From Atherix ibis (Eukaryota; Arthropoda; Insecta; Diptera; Athericidae), in assembly GCA_958298945.1 (NCBI GenBank), contig OY282609.1:12568326-12632325 (forward strand): a stretch of DNA of 64,000 nucleotides. Direction: 5' to 3'. Under the pieces are notes generated by a model. That model saw only the letters and a list, made by a program, of their open reading frames with translations. It searched no databases and was not told where the DNA came from. Positions 25,101-34,881 of the stretch are shown here, one piece after another. Position numbers and translations under genes: made by a program. Position 1 is the first letter of the stretch; each line of letters opens with the position of its first letter.

Positions 25101-28100
25101 AAAAAGACATTTCTACCCCCTACCCTCTCCCTCACTTTTCATGATCATAGCCCGTATGAATTGTTTAGTTCCCAAATTAAAAAAATTGAAAGGAGGTCAT
25201 CTCAGTACTTACTGTCAATAACATCCAATGTAGAGTAACCAAGGAGCCGAAGGTGATTCCAGTTGAAGCCTTCCGGCACTGCTTTACAGAGTGAAAAAAA
25301 AACGCTTTCGCCAATTTAAAGCTGCCTAAGGAAACTATTTTGAAGGGGATACTAAAACTATTTTTCTTTTTTCGTCTCACCTCATATTCCAAATATTGGT
25401 TTTTACTATTTTCTCTCGAAAATGTATACTAAAAAATTGGTTTTTGAATTTTTTACTTTGTGAAATTGTTTTCAAAAATGTTATTTAAGCATTTATTTTT
25501 AAAAATGTTTATTTTATATTTAAATAATAATAAATAATTTTTTAATACTAAATGTTTTCAATAATTTTTTACGATAATAATAATAAATAATTTTAATACT
25601 AAATGTTTTCAATAATTTGAGAACTATTTGACACTTCCTCTTGGAAATAATTTATAGTCAATGTAAATTTACCACTCCATATATGCGCAGAAGAGAAAAA
25701 AAATAGAATTCTTTTACATAAAAATTAAGTTCACTTAAAAATTATTCACAATAAATACAAGTTGTTCAATATTCAAGAAAAACAATTTAACAAGGAAAAA
25801 TTCATAGAGTTATGAAATAAAATTACGCTTCCGAATTTTCTAACAACTTCCGAATTGTATATGATAATCTTAACTATAAAAAGAAACTATACCATTGAAA
25901 TAAAATAATTGACTTAATATGCATTTTTATGATTAGCTCTACCGGCCGGTAAAAATATCCAGAAATTAGACTTTCAAATTGTACTCGTGATTTAGGATAA
26001 TCAGAACATCATGCGGCACCTGGTCAAATGGTGAATATTCTTTTTCTTGTGATGATAGGGTAGACCTGTCGAACGACCATATTATAATCCGTCAATAAAA
26101 TAACAAAATCTAAAAACAGTTTTAGTGGAGAATAGTAAAAATAAAAATTCGTTGTAATTGTCCCCCTTCGATGTGCATACATCAAGTCCCAACCAGACGC
26201 AGAGCATTTGTAGTCAGAGAATACAAGGACTCGCTACGAGCATTGCTAACTGAGGTCTATAATTTGCGATCATGTAATTTGATTGTTGCATGCTAAAATA
26301 TTTCGTTTTTGTGTCGTCGACTGTAATGCGTTATTCTTCATTTCATCCCTTCACTCTTCAACAATGTAATCTGCCATCAATTTTTTATGTTTTCTAATCG
26401 CTCTTTTAGGGTAGTTTACAGTAGAAGGGGCACTTTTTTTCCAAACTGCACTCCCCACAATAACAACAACAACAACAGTTAAATAATAATTTATTGATAA
26501 AATAAAACAGAATCGAGAGTTGGGCAGGTAGGATGAGGATGGGAGAGCATTTGAAATAAAAGTAAAAGTACTAATAACAAGAAAGTACCCTAAAAAACTC
26601 AACTCACGCCATTTAGCTAAGCAATGAAGAGAAGAATATTCCCAATCGATTACCACCTTTTTGTTTTGATGAAGTGTTGTGTATGGCAAGTTAAAATGTC
26701 ATTAGAACAGAAAACTTCCATAGTTCAAGTTTTTGAAGCCTTCCAGAAAACATTTATTTACGTTTACACACAATCTTTCATATCGACAATCCAGAATGTG
26801 ATTTTTATGGCATTTGATTCTTCTTTTCGCAATTGTTGATGAAAAATTGTGAATTTTTCGTGAAAAACTTTTGGTCGATTTTCAGAAATCATAGTGAAAA
26901 TTTATTTGATTTCGTGTACTCAACTTAATCGTAATTTAATAAGCCAAAAATCAAATCATTTTATGCCAAAATTTTTGATATTTTTCTGTTTTTTTCTTTC
27001 AATAAATAATTTTTTTATTACAAAGTTTAATGCCTAACAAATAATTATTTCCATTTTGTAAAAGTTATCAAAGTTTGTCGCTCTAAATATAATTTGTAAT
27101 TGATACGATCATATCCATTACCCATATTTGTATTTTTACTGTAATTTAGCATTATTTCATAGTCGATTTTTGTTGATATGCGGATGATATGCATTCTTAT
27201 ATTTTTTTTATAGTATATTATTGTTATTATAATTTGTTTTTAAATAGTTTACTATAAATAAAATTATTTCTCAAGTTAAATGGAAAAAATTCAGAGTCAT
27301 TCATACATTTTTCAGTAGCAAAATTTTTTTGAATATTTTCTGTTGAAAATATTCAATACAAATTTTCAGCAAAAAATATTTTCAGTAAAAATCGTGTTCA
27401 GTCAAAACTATCTTCAGCTAGAAAATATTTACAGCAAAAATTTTTTCAGTAAAAACATTTTTAGTAAACAAAATTTTCAATAAAAAAGTTTTTAGTCAAA
27501 ATGATTTCCATAAAAAATATTTTCAGGAAGAAAATATTTTGAGTAAAAAATATTTCCAGTAAAAATATCTTTAAATAAAAGTAATTTTCAGTAACATTTA
27601 TTTTCAGTAAAAATAATTTTCAATAAAAGTAATTTTCAGTAAAAATAGTTATTAGTAAAAATAATTTTCAGTAAAAATAATTATCAGTTAACATTTTTAG
27701 TAAAATAAAATTTTCATAAAAATAACTTCCAGTACAAATAATTTTCGGTAAAAATAATTTTCAGTAAAAATTATTTTCAGTAAAAATTATTTTCAGTAAA
27801 AAATGTTTCACTAAAAATAATTTTCAGTTAAAAAAATTTTCAGTAAAAATAATTTTCGGTAAAAATAATTTTCAGTAAAAAAATTTCCAGTAAAAATAAT
27901 TTTCAATATAAAAATTTCCAGTAAAAGTATTTTTTAGTAAAATATTTTCAGCATATTTTGAAAAAATTATTTTATTAAATATATTTTCAGTAAAAAAATT
28001 TTCAGCAAAAATATTTTCAGCATATTTTAAAAATATTTTCTGTAAAATTTTTGAGTAAAAGTAATTTTCATTAAAAGTAATTTTCAGTAAAAATAATTTT

Positions 28101-30634
28101 TAGTAAAAATAATTTTGGGTAAAAATAATTTTTAGTAAAAATAATTTCTAATAAAAATAATTTTCGATAAAAATAATTTTCAGTAAAAATAATTTTCAGT
28201 AAAAGTAATTTTCAGTCAAATATTTTCAGCGCATTTTGAAAATATTTTCAGTAAAAAAATATATGTTCAGTAAAATAATATTTTCAGTAAAAATATTTTC
28301 CAGTAAAAATAATTTTCAGTAAAAATAATTATCAGTTAACATTTTCAGTAAAATGAAATTTTCATAAAAATAATTTCCAGTAAAAAAAAATTTCGGAAAA
28401 AATAATTTTCAGTAAAAATAATTTTCAGTAAAAATAATTTTCAGTAAAAATAATTATCAGTAAACATTTTTAGTAAAATGAAATTTTCATAAAAATAATT
28501 TCCAGTAAAAAAATTTTCAGTAAAAATAACTTTCAGTAAAAATAACTTTCAGTAAAAATAATTTCCACTAAAAATAATTTTCAGCAAAATAATTTTCAGT
28601 AAAAATAATTTTCGGTAAAAATAATTTTCACTAAAAATAATTTTCAGTAAATATAATTTTCAGTAAAAATAATTTTTAATAAAAACAATTTTCAATAAAA
28701 CTAATTTTCGTAACATTTATTTTCAGTAAAAATAATTTTCAATGAAAGTAATTTTCAGTAAAAATAATTTCCAGTAAAAATAATTTTCGGTAAAAATAAT
28801 TTTCAGTAAAAATAATTTTCAGTAAAAATAATTTTCAGTAAAAATAATTTTCAGTAAAAAATGTTTCAGTAAAAATAATTTCCGGTTAAAAAAATGTTTT
28901 CTGTAAAAAAAATATTTTCAATAAAAATCTGCATTAAAAACTGTTTAATTAAATAAATAAAAAATAAATCAGTATAAATTTTGAATAGTACGTTCTATAT
29001 AAAATAACGAAGAAAATAATTAAATAAAAATCCTTTAAGGAGGAGTGTGCCTTCTCCTTTAGATAAGATGCAATTATAGTAGTACCAACAATTAAATTTT
29101 ATTATTCATAAATTATACGTATCTTAAAAAAACAATTTTGCCAAGGATTTTTTCATAAGGACATTTTTATTCATCCACATTCCTATTGTTGTGAACTAAT
29201 TAATTATTATTTATTTTTATATTTGATTTAGAACTGACCTTTTTTTGTCATAATATTTATGTTATGGTAAATTTACGAATAGAAAATTGAAATTAAAATC
29301 CAAAAAAAAAATATCTTTAAAATCTTGCTTTTAAAAATTATACAAATTTTATAATATAATATAATTTTGCACATAAAGTTTATTAACATATTAAACGGGC
29401 ATTTTTTAAATTTTATTAGTTAGTTAATTTTAGTTTGTGTATCATTTTAAATAAATAATAAATGTTAAATTAAGCTTTTTTGTATTTTAGACCCATTATC
29501 TGTATCCTATTTGTTTAATTAATTGTCTTTGTAGTATTTTCAAAAAAACAAACAACATATTTTGATCCTCTTTACCAAAAATTATATTCACCTTTTGACT
29601 AGAAAATCCAAATTAAAACCAGAATTTTTCATAAAAATTTCTACAAAATCAAAATTGGAGATTTTATTTTTTGACCAAAATTTGAAAAGTTCTTATTCTT
29701 AACTATATTTTCAACCACTTTTAATAAAACTAAATTAAGTATTTTAACGAAATATTTCCTTAAAAAGAACTATTTCCAATACTGAGTTCCAACTTTAAAA
29801 GGAAACGGAAAATTTTCTTCAATATTTTAAAGACTAGACCGAATATAATTAGTACCAAAATAGAAATGAATAAATCTTCATTTTTTTTTTAAATTATAAG
29901 CTAGTATCTCGTCTGAAAACATTCATTTTTTTTTAGTTGAAGAATATTGATGGACAAATTACTATTACTTAGACTATGCCCAATTCAACCCTCGGTGAAA
30001 TGGTTAATTTTAGAGGAAAAAAATGCAATAATGAATGTCAGGAAATAGACTATTTTCCAACAAGATAAGTTACATGAAAATACATCGTAGAATTGACGGT
30101 AAAGTTACTTCAAATAAATATAGATAAATTTTTAAAAAAAAATCTAATTTAGATCAAGTTACAAATATTTTTTAGCTATGCTTAATGATATTTTTGTAAT
30201 CAATAATATTAGAAAAATTATATTTGAACATTTTGATGATGAGTTTTCGAATTAATAAATATTCGTCAGATATTATTCTAAAAAAAAATATTCATTGCCT
30301 TAAAATAATTTGATTAGCTAATTTTAATAGAGTATTTAGATGCAAATTTATCTTTATTTTTAAAAACAACTTTTTAAATATTATTCACTTACAAAATTAT
30401 TATTATGATAACTATTTACTCAAAATTTCACACTGAACTTAAAATCTGAATTTGCCACCAGTTTTTTTGTAATATTTATAATTATATATTTTTTTTTCAA
30501 ATATTATTAAGAAATTTTATTAATTAAATAATTACTGAAAATAGTTTTAATCTCTTACCATTTATATCAGATGGAGCAGTAGTAGAGCTCTCAAGTAGGC
30601 AAAACCACGTTAAAACTAATATGAAAGTCTTCAT
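9939..30634 (-). CDS. DIP/lachesin-like cell-surface Ig protein, 3 Ig domains, split gene
   Basis: On the minus strand the exons are 30559-30634, 13304-13401, 12422-12629, 12063-12350, 11344-11625, 11188-11265 and, less surely, 9939-10138. All introns are GT-AG and every split codon is restored. The first six exons give 343 residues, and all seven give 409. Residues 1-20 (MKTFILVLTWFC, ending SSTTA) are a signal peptide. Ig1 begins ADPKFSAPIANVT and has the Cys pair LTC/YMC; Ig2 has LTC/YLC; Ig3 has LEC/YKC. The run VAWLRVDTQTIL, RIWQLRIRDV and MCQINTDPM, followed by YLDVVVPPDI, is the hallmark of insect DIPs (Dpr-interacting proteins), surface adhesion molecules in the nervous system. NVT and NLS sites suggest glycosylation. 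Which DIP it is cannot be decided here. The role is inferred from the family. Confidence 0.88.
10227..10580. mobile_element. MITE with TA target sites, copy A (354 bp)
   Basis: TA flanks an inverted repeat of about 40 bp that starts GGCGTTTTCCTTTGGACC and ends with its complement. It has no coding capacity. The interior matches the element at 36471-36835 in reverse orientation: the segments around ACCTCAAAATAATCAGCAAC and around the repeated CACACATAAACAATA, and CTCGTTTGTTCGAGGTA near the right end. It lies in the last intron of the DIP-like model. Confidence 0.85.
10581..11187. other. AT-rich intronic stretch
   Basis: Very AT-rich, with no recognised coding region or element. If the terminal exon is right, this is part of the last intron. 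Confidence 0.45.
11188..11265 (-). CDS. DIP-like gene, coding exon 6 (post-Ig linker)
   Basis: A short exon of 78 nt after TTTTTTCTG-type acceptor context (TTCAG|AA). It encodes a polar Lys/Ala/Asn-rich linker (KIKSDTQKMAQKNGETENA) and ends AAT G|GTAACC. Phase fits both sides. The sequence is low in complexity, so support comes from splice sites and position. Confidence 0.7.
11344..11625 (-). CDS. DIP-like gene, coding exon 5 (Ig3)
   Basis: Starts after ACATAG with APTIWTRHEHIQVYASQ. Ig3 has IVLEC, NYWLREKE and DFGEYKCIAKNSVGET. Ends IIIH plus one base before GTATGC. The open frame extends beyond both splice sites, but those extensions do not resemble the family. Confidence 0.9.
12063..12350 (-). 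CDS. DIP-like gene, coding exon 4 (Ig2)
   Basis: Starts TT CCA CCG (V-P-P-D-I-I-D-Y after joining). Ig2 shows the Cys pair NVTLTC and GAYLCIASNG and the IIWRRE tryptophan. The donor is T|GTAAGT. Confidence 0.9.
12422..12629 (-). CDS. DIP-like gene, coding exon 3 (Ig1)
   Basis: The acceptor ATTATAG|GTG opens VAWLRVDTQTILTIQNHVI. The exon carries the second Ig1 Cys in DRGWYMCQINTDPM and ends YLDVV with one spare base before GTGAAT. Confidence 0.9.
13304..13401 (-). CDS. DIP-like gene, coding exon 2 (start of Ig1)
   Basis: Encodes DPKFSAPIANVTIPVGRDG followed by ILTCKVHDLASFK. It holds the first Ig1 Cys and an N-glycosylation site. The acceptor is TTTAAAG|CG and the donor AAG|GTAATT. Confidence 0.87.
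13902..14778 (-). mobile_element. Mariner element, internally deleted, minus strand
   Basis: Inverted termini CGAGGTCTGTTCAA at both ends continue for about 40 bp to AATTTCCGC. The left flank is TA; the right one has decayed to CA. At 877 bp it is well short of the usual 1.3 kb. It lies in the first intron of the DIP-like gene. Confidence 0.88.
14113..14691 (-). pseudogene. Mariner (DD34D) transposase remnant
   Basis: Recognisable blocks are VITGDKSWVYSYD (first catalytic Asp), SLNVKVLLTVFFDLRGVVHH, EFLPQGRTVNKKYYLQVMRK and SCDFFLFPK (third Asp). The segment with the second Asp (HDNAPAHT) is deleted between KNKHWLL and FLAKNNT. A run of 13 G at about 14155-14167 inserts extra prolines in the LAPP region. 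Most of the N-terminal DNA-binding domain is gone. Confidence 0.85.
14779..16376. other. Intronic stretch, no gene recognised
   Basis: Part of the DIP first intron. 14780-15370 is less AT-rich and may hold a very old transposon fragment, but no motif can be read. The rest is plain AT-rich sequence. Confidence 0.4.
16377..17479. repeat. Divergent TTTTTACTGAAAA satellite (array 1, outer part)
   Basis: Irregular tandem copies of a T-run/ACTGAAAA/T-run motif. Blocks such as AACTTTGTTATTGAAAATTT and TTTACTGAAGTAATTTTTTTA recur every 100-190 bases. Copies differ more from each other than in the neighbouring higher-order array, as expected for an older array edge. Confidence 0.85.
17480..20470. repeat. 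Higher-order satellite array, 626-bp units alternating as a 1252-bp dimer
   Basis: The marker TTGTTATTGAGCATTTTTTAA recurs with its GCAT at 17641, 18267, 18893, 19519 and 20145, exactly 626 bases apart each time. Units alternate between two variants (GTAATTTTTTTACGG or GTAATTTTTTAACGG; ACTGTTTTACG or ACTGTTATACG), so the true period is 1252. About 4.8 units are present and are nearly identical. Open frames found in it repeat with the same period and are by-products of the satellite. Confidence 0.93.
20471..22140. other. AT-rich intronic stretch
   Basis: Part of the DIP first intron. A less AT-rich piece at about 21120-21230 and an open minus-strand frame at about 21618-21899 have no recognised homology. 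No splice-supported exon was found. Confidence 0.4.
22141..22372 (+). mobile_element. 5' fragment of the GGTGTCTCAA Tc1-like element
   Basis: Begins GAGTGTCTCAACCTGCACG after TA at 22139-22140 and follows the element at 1801-2309 for about 200 bases, including the GTGTTGCCAACAAAAAAAATG stretch (read as GTGTTGGCAAC in the other copy). It has no matching right end. Confidence 0.7.
22373..23800. other. AT-rich intronic stretch
   Basis: No gene or element is recognised. An AAT microsatellite lies near 23247-23273. Confidence 0.45.
23801..24691 (-). mobile_element. Mariner remnant with TCTGATAAGT-type termini
   Basis: The left end contains AATCTGATAAGTCAGTGATAAA and the right end its complement-like TTATCACTAACTTATCAGAC. 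A second right-end-like copy at about 24518-24552 suggests two overlapping copies. On the minus strand near 23885-23945 a mariner block LPHLLYSPYLASYNFFLF can be read (third catalytic region, YSPDLAPCDFFLF type, Asp lost). A relative is at 33321-34921. Confidence 0.65.
25031..25322 (+). pseudogene. Mariner transposase 3' fragment
   Basis: The frame opens with DTWMLHHDNAPSHTTMSINEFL, that is WMLHHDNAPSHTT (second catalytic Asp) followed by an EFL helix. After frameshifts it continues with a lysine-rich LKGGHLST block and VIPVEAFRHCFTE, the usual mariner C-terminal end. No termini are recognised. The less AT-rich segment just before it (about 24700-25000) may be more of the same element but shows no motif. 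Confidence 0.7.
25323..27311. other. AT-rich intronic stretch
   Basis: Nothing supported. An AAC microsatellite lies at about 26460-26477. At 26696 a short reading MSLEQKTSIVQVFEAF weakly resembles the start of some Tc1-like transposases but leads nowhere. Confidence 0.4.
27312..28940. repeat. 16-bp satellite, TTTTCAGTAAAAATAA (array 2)
   Basis: About 100 tandem copies of a 16-bp unit with core TTTTCAGTAAAA and small variations, including a 30-50-bp variant with GTTAACATTTTTAG. Its orientation is opposite to array 1 in the same intron: array 1 reads TTTTACTGAAAA on the plus strand. Confidence 0.93.
28941..30558. other. AT-rich intronic stretch next to the signal-peptide exon
   Basis: No gene or mobile element is recognised. 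This is the 5' end of the long first intron of the DIP-like gene. Confidence 0.5.
30559..30634 (-). CDS. DIP-like gene, coding exon 1 (signal peptide)
   Basis: Encodes 25 residues beginning MKTFILVLTWF plus one base, followed by the donor G|GTAAGAG. The core is hydrophobic, with a plausible cleavage site after TTA. The spare G joins CG at the start of the exon at 13304-13401 to make an Ala codon. Exact phase agreement across 17 kb and the missing signal peptide downstream are the main reasons for linking it. Confidence 0.75.
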
Positions 30635-31457
30635 TATTTTTATTAATTTTTTTTTAAAATTATATTTTTCTTATAAAAAATAATATTTATTTAAATTTTT
30701 TTTGCTTTTCAAATTTAATCGACTTTAGTTTCTTAAGAAATATTTACAACAAATTTTGAGAATATTTCAAGAAGCAGTTTTAAATCACATTATCCGTTGT
30801 GAATTGCATTCAAATCTGCGTCTACTGGCCAACTGATTTTTCAAATAAAATAATCAAAATATTGTTGGGAAATCAAAACTCCTCGTGCTTCGTAATACAA
30901 AATTTCTGCGCATGCTTATATGTGTACATATACTAGGACTAAATGTGTGCTGGCATTTTCCTTAAAGCAAAAAATAAATATTATTGATACCGGTTATTGC
31001 AGTTAATTAATATTTTTCACTAATATTTGCAATCTAAATATTTATTTTTAAAATTAATGCATTTTAATTTAGATAATCTCGATTTAATATAGTTTCGCTT
31101 TTTCTATCAATTTCTCTAGGCTATGATCATTTTTCGGATAGAATTGATTTTTTAATTTCCAACAAAAATGACCGACTCTGAATATGAAAGAAATGTTAAA
31201 GGAAAATATAAATACCAGGACGAGGTGGTCATTTTGTTTGAAGTAGAAAAATGCATTTATTCACACAAATAAATTGATTGCCTGTAAGAAAAGGTTTAAA
31301 TGTCATACTCTGCGTGCTCGCTACTATCATTTCTGAAGTGTAACCAGCTATTAGTTAATAGTAATCAGTTTTTGGCTAAGTACTATTATTTTTTTTTTCA
31401 AAATAAATTTTATGAAAATATTTAAAAAGTTCTGTTGCCATTTGTGTGAGAAAAATT
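30635..31457. other. Region upstream of the DIP-like start codon
   Basis: AT-rich. It may contain the 5' untranslated region and promoter of the minus-strand gene, but no core promoter motif can be picked out with confidence. Confidence 0.35.
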
Positions 31458-31575
31458 ATATGCAGAATAATTTTTTTTCTCGATAAAAGACTTTTCTAGT
31501 TTTAAAAAAAAATAAAATATCCTTTTTTTTAAGTATAAGGATTGTAATTTTAATAATAATTGATGGGAAAATAGA
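31458..31575. repeat. Direct repeat of about 110 bp, copy 1
   Basis: Starts ATATGCAGAATAATTTTTTTT and includes GATAAAAGACTTTTCTAGTTT and AATTTTAATAATAATTGA. A diverged copy stands at 31688-31795 in the same orientation, with a mariner fragment between the two. Confidence 0.7.
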
Positions 31576-31687
31576 TGGAAAAAATGTGTAGCTAGCGAGA
31601 GCAAGAACATACTTTGAATAAATTTGTTTTTGCTTTCTATGAAGAATATGTTTTTTTGACCAAAAAAACAGCGGATTTAAGCTTATA
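31576..31687 (+). mobile_element. 3' end fragment of mellifera-type mariner
   Basis: Matches the last ~110 bases of the elements at 33850-34881 and 59234-60481: GTAGCTAGCGAGAGCAAG, AATAAATTTGTTTTTGC, then AACAGCGGATTTAAGCTTAT at the terminus. The 5' portion is absent. Confidence 0.8.
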
Positions 31688-31795
31688 CATATGCAAAATA
31701 ATTTTTTTTCGTTAAAAGATTTTTCTAGTTTTTTTTTCATAAAATATCCTTTTTTTAAAGTATAAAGATTATAATTTTAATAATAATTGACTGTA
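31688..31795. repeat. Direct repeat of about 110 bp, copy 2
   Basis: Diverged second copy of 31458-31575. The two copies bracket the mariner fragment. Confidence 0.7.
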
Positions 31796-31829
31796 ACACT
31801 TTGAGCACCGTATGGATTTTGTATATATA

Positions 31830-33102
31830 GGGTTTTCCAATAAGAGTGAAATGATTTCTAAGTGACGTTTCGGCCATTTGTAATATGTCATGATCTGTCT
31901 TTCTTTTCTTTCATTGCATTCAGTAATGTTTACAATTTCATCATGCAGAGTTATACGCAAGAACAACGTTAACAAATTATTCAAAATAATCGTTCTCCAA
32001 TTGCAACTTTTCGTGCGCTTTTGCCATTTTATGGTCGTAATAATCGTCCAACTGTGCTCGCTATTCGTCGAATTGTTAAAAATTTCGATCGTACATTTTC
32101 TGTACATAATGTTCAAGCGCCAATAAGATAAAGAACCGCTCGAAGTAATGAAAATATTGCTGCCGTTTAGGCAAGTGTTGGTGCAGACCGCAATTTGTCG
32201 ATTCCAAGACGTTCTCAAGAATTGGGACTGTCTCAAACAACAACCTGGCGGATTTTGAGAAAGGATTTGGTCTTGCATCCGTATAAAATTGTTATCACTC
32301 AAGAACTGAAGCCATTGGACCACCGTAAACGTCGTGAATTTGCTGATTTTGTCTTGGAACCACTTTAAAACGATAACGATTTTTTTAAGAAAATCATCTT
32401 CTCCGATGAGACTCACCACATCTGAGTGGTGCGGTAAATAAACAAAACTGTCGATTCTGTGGCGAAGAAAATCCACAAATTATTCATGAACACCCATTAC
32501 ATTCACCTAAATTGACAGTTTGGTATGGTTTTTGGTCTGGTGGAATCATCGGTCCGTACTTCTTTCGAAATGAAGCTGGTAACACCAGTTTCATTTCGAA
32601 GAAGTATAACCAACTTTTTATGGCCGAAATTGGAAGAAGTTGATCTTGACAACATCTGGTTTCAACAAAACGGGGCTACGTGCCACACAGCACGTGCAAC
32701 AACAGAATTATTGCGAGAAAAGTTTGGAGACTCGAATATTTGAAGAAATGGCGACATTGAATGGCTTCCAAGAAGTTGTGATTTAACACCATTAGACTAT
32801 TTCTTGTGAGGTTATTTGAAGTCATTGGTCTTTAGCAATAAACCAGACTCTCTTCAAGCTTTAGAAGTCAATATTGAACGTGCTAATCATGACATACGAC
32901 TTTATTTAGTGGAAAAAGTGCTCGAAAATTGGGTTCATCGAATTCGTTCCTGCAAAAGAAGTCGTGGAGGCCATTTGAATGACGTTTTATTCAGAACTTA
33001 ATTGTATCGATTGTACTTCACATTAAATAAAAAACATTTGAAGTTCCTTAAAAATTAGTGTGTTTTTAAAAAAAAAATCATATCACTCTTTTTGGAAAAC
33101 CC
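31830..33102 (+). mobile_element. DD41D (rosa-like) element, copy 2, full length
   Basis: The 1273-bp element begins GGGTTTTCCAATAAGAGTGA and ends TCACTCTTTTTGGAAAACCC, near-perfect inverted repeats of about 29 bp. The left flank is TA; the right flank reads TT and may be a decayed TA. Closely related to 551-1669, which lacks part of the 5' region. Confidence 0.9.
31943..33001 (+). pseudogene. DD41D transposase pseudogene (copy 2)
   Basis: The start MQSYTQEQR is followed at once by a stop; further stops follow APIR, ENIAAV and VLEPL. Motifs seen are IATFRALLPFYGRNNR, RNLSIPRRSQELG, KKIIFSDETH (first Asp), IWFQQNGATCHTARATTELL (second Asp changed to Asn), CDLTPLDYFL (third Asp) and the ending GGHLNDVLFRT. 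A segment around TVNGERY is scrambled near 32580-32610. At least one catalytic residue is lost in addition to the stops. Confidence 0.88.
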
Positions 33103-33849
33103 TTTATAAAGAGCTTTTTCGGTCCTTCGATGCACTATATATTTATATTTGAACGTAGAGCTGTAGACTTTTTATCCATAATCATACAAAAAAGTCCACG
33201 TGCCCCTAGCAAGTTGACAAGGACACTGTCGGTACACCCATGGCACATCAGTTAATACAACTAAACAAATATTGACGACAAATCCGAAAATTATTATAAA
33301 TTTGAAAATTACTAATTTTATACTGCGAGGGCAGTCTGATAAGTTAGTGATAGATAAAATAAATATTATTTATTAAACAAAAACCGATTTATATTTTAAT
33401 ATAGTTTCCTTTAAACTCAATACACTTCATTAAATGACTTTCTAACATTTTTATTCTATTCGTCCAGTACGATTTATCAAACTCTGCAAAATCGGCATCA
33501 GTTTAAGCGGTTACTTCAGAATTTGATACGAATTTATTTATTCAAGTCATTTATTTATTTTTCAAAACAGAAAAAAGTCCAATAAATCAGGAGAATAAGG
33601 TAATAATGTAATTCCACTAATTTTTCTGTTAAAATTCCACTAATAGAATCGCACGTATGTGTATACTTTTCAAGCTTGATTACCGTTTAAAGTATATTTT
33701 TTTTTCTTTAAAATTATTAAAAAAACACAAACATTGTTTACTTTAAATGATCGTTTAAAATAAACTAATGAAAATATATTTATAAAATTTTATATGAAGT
33801 CTTTTTAATAATGCCAAATGATAAAAATAATACCGTTTTACTGATATTA

Positions 33850-34881
33850 CCAGGTGTATAAGCTTAAATCCGGTGTTTGGTCATAGATGGGGTTAGTGAG
33901 CATATTAAGCTACCATGGGCACGCCATACTTTTTTTTTTATTAGTTTGACATCTGTCAACATTAATCAATGCACATTGTCAGCAATTTCGTACAACAACA
34001 TACATTTTCCCTTTGGTAATCATGTATAAATTTGTGCCAGAAAAAGAGCATATGCGGACAGGTCTGCTTTTCTGCTTCAATTTGAAGAAATCGGCTGCCG
34101 AATCGCATCGAATGCTTATGGAGGCGTATGGTGACAGTGTTTTATCGGAAACAACGTGCCGAGATTGGTTTCATCGGTTCAAAGACGGCAATTTTCACTT
34201 GTGAGACAAGAAGCGTGAAAATCGGCCGAGGAAGGTTGAGGACCATCCATTGCAGACTCTTTTGGACGAAGACGATACCCAATCGCAAAAAAATGCTCGC
34301 GGAGCAATTGGATGTTGCTCAACCAGCCATTTCTATGCGTCTGCGTGGCATGGGGAATGTTGTAAAATCGGAAAATGGGTGACGCAAGAATTGAAGGATA
34401 GGCAGATGGACCGACGCCAAAACACATGCGAAATCTTACTCGCCAGACAAAAAAGAAAGTCGTTCCTGTATTGGATTGTGACAAAGACATGACAATCTGA
34501 TTTTCCTCCACGACAACGCACCATCGTACACGCCAAAAATGGTCCAAAACTACTTGGAGACACTCAACTGGAAGGTTCTACCCTACCCTGGTTATTCACC
34601 AGACCTGGCGCCTTCCGACTACCACCTGTTTTCGTCGTTGGGCCACGCGCTTGCTGAGCAGCAGTTCGATTTTTACGTAGACATCAGAAAATGGCTTGAT
34701 GAGTGGTTTGCCTCGAAAGAAAAGGAATTTTTTTGGCGTGGTATCCACAAAATTGCCCGAGAGATGGTAAAATGTATAGCTAGCGAGGGCAAGTACTTTG
34801 AATAAATTTGTTTTTGCTTTCTATGAAAAAAACACGTGTTTTTTTGCCTAAAAATCAGCGGATTTAAGCTTATACAACTGA
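33850..34881 (+). mobile_element. Mellifera-subfamily-like mariner, copy A, nested
   Basis: Begins CCAGGTGTATAAGCTTAAATC after TA at 33848-33849 and ends GATTTAAGCTTATACAACTG before TA at 34882-34883. At 1032 bp it is shorter than copy B (1248 bp) because of an internal deletion. It lies inside another mariner. Confidence 0.88.
34022..34805 (+). pseudogene. Mariner transposase pseudogene, mellifera type, copy A
   Basis: Starts MYKFVPEKEHMRTGLLF and shows AAESHRMLMEAYGDSVLSE, TCRDWFHRFKDGNF, a stop, LLDEDDTQSQ, KWVTQELKDRQMDRRQNTCE and KRKSFLYWIVT. A deletion then removes the first catalytic Asp region. It resumes with FLHDNAPSYTPKM (second Asp, other frame), YSPDLAPSDYHLF (third Asp) and FFWRGIHK, ending EGKYFE. 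Stops, frameshifts and the deletion make it inactive. Confidence 0.87.

Noticed and set aside
26351..26689. Open minus-strand frame with hydrophobic stretches, considered as a membrane-protein exon
   Set aside because: No homology, no splice sites fitting a neighbour, and part of it is a translated AAC microsatellite.
31769..32476. Antisense open frame of 235 codons
   Set aside because: It mirrors the DD41D transposase copy 2. A similar antisense frame exists opposite copy 1, as expected from shared sequence.
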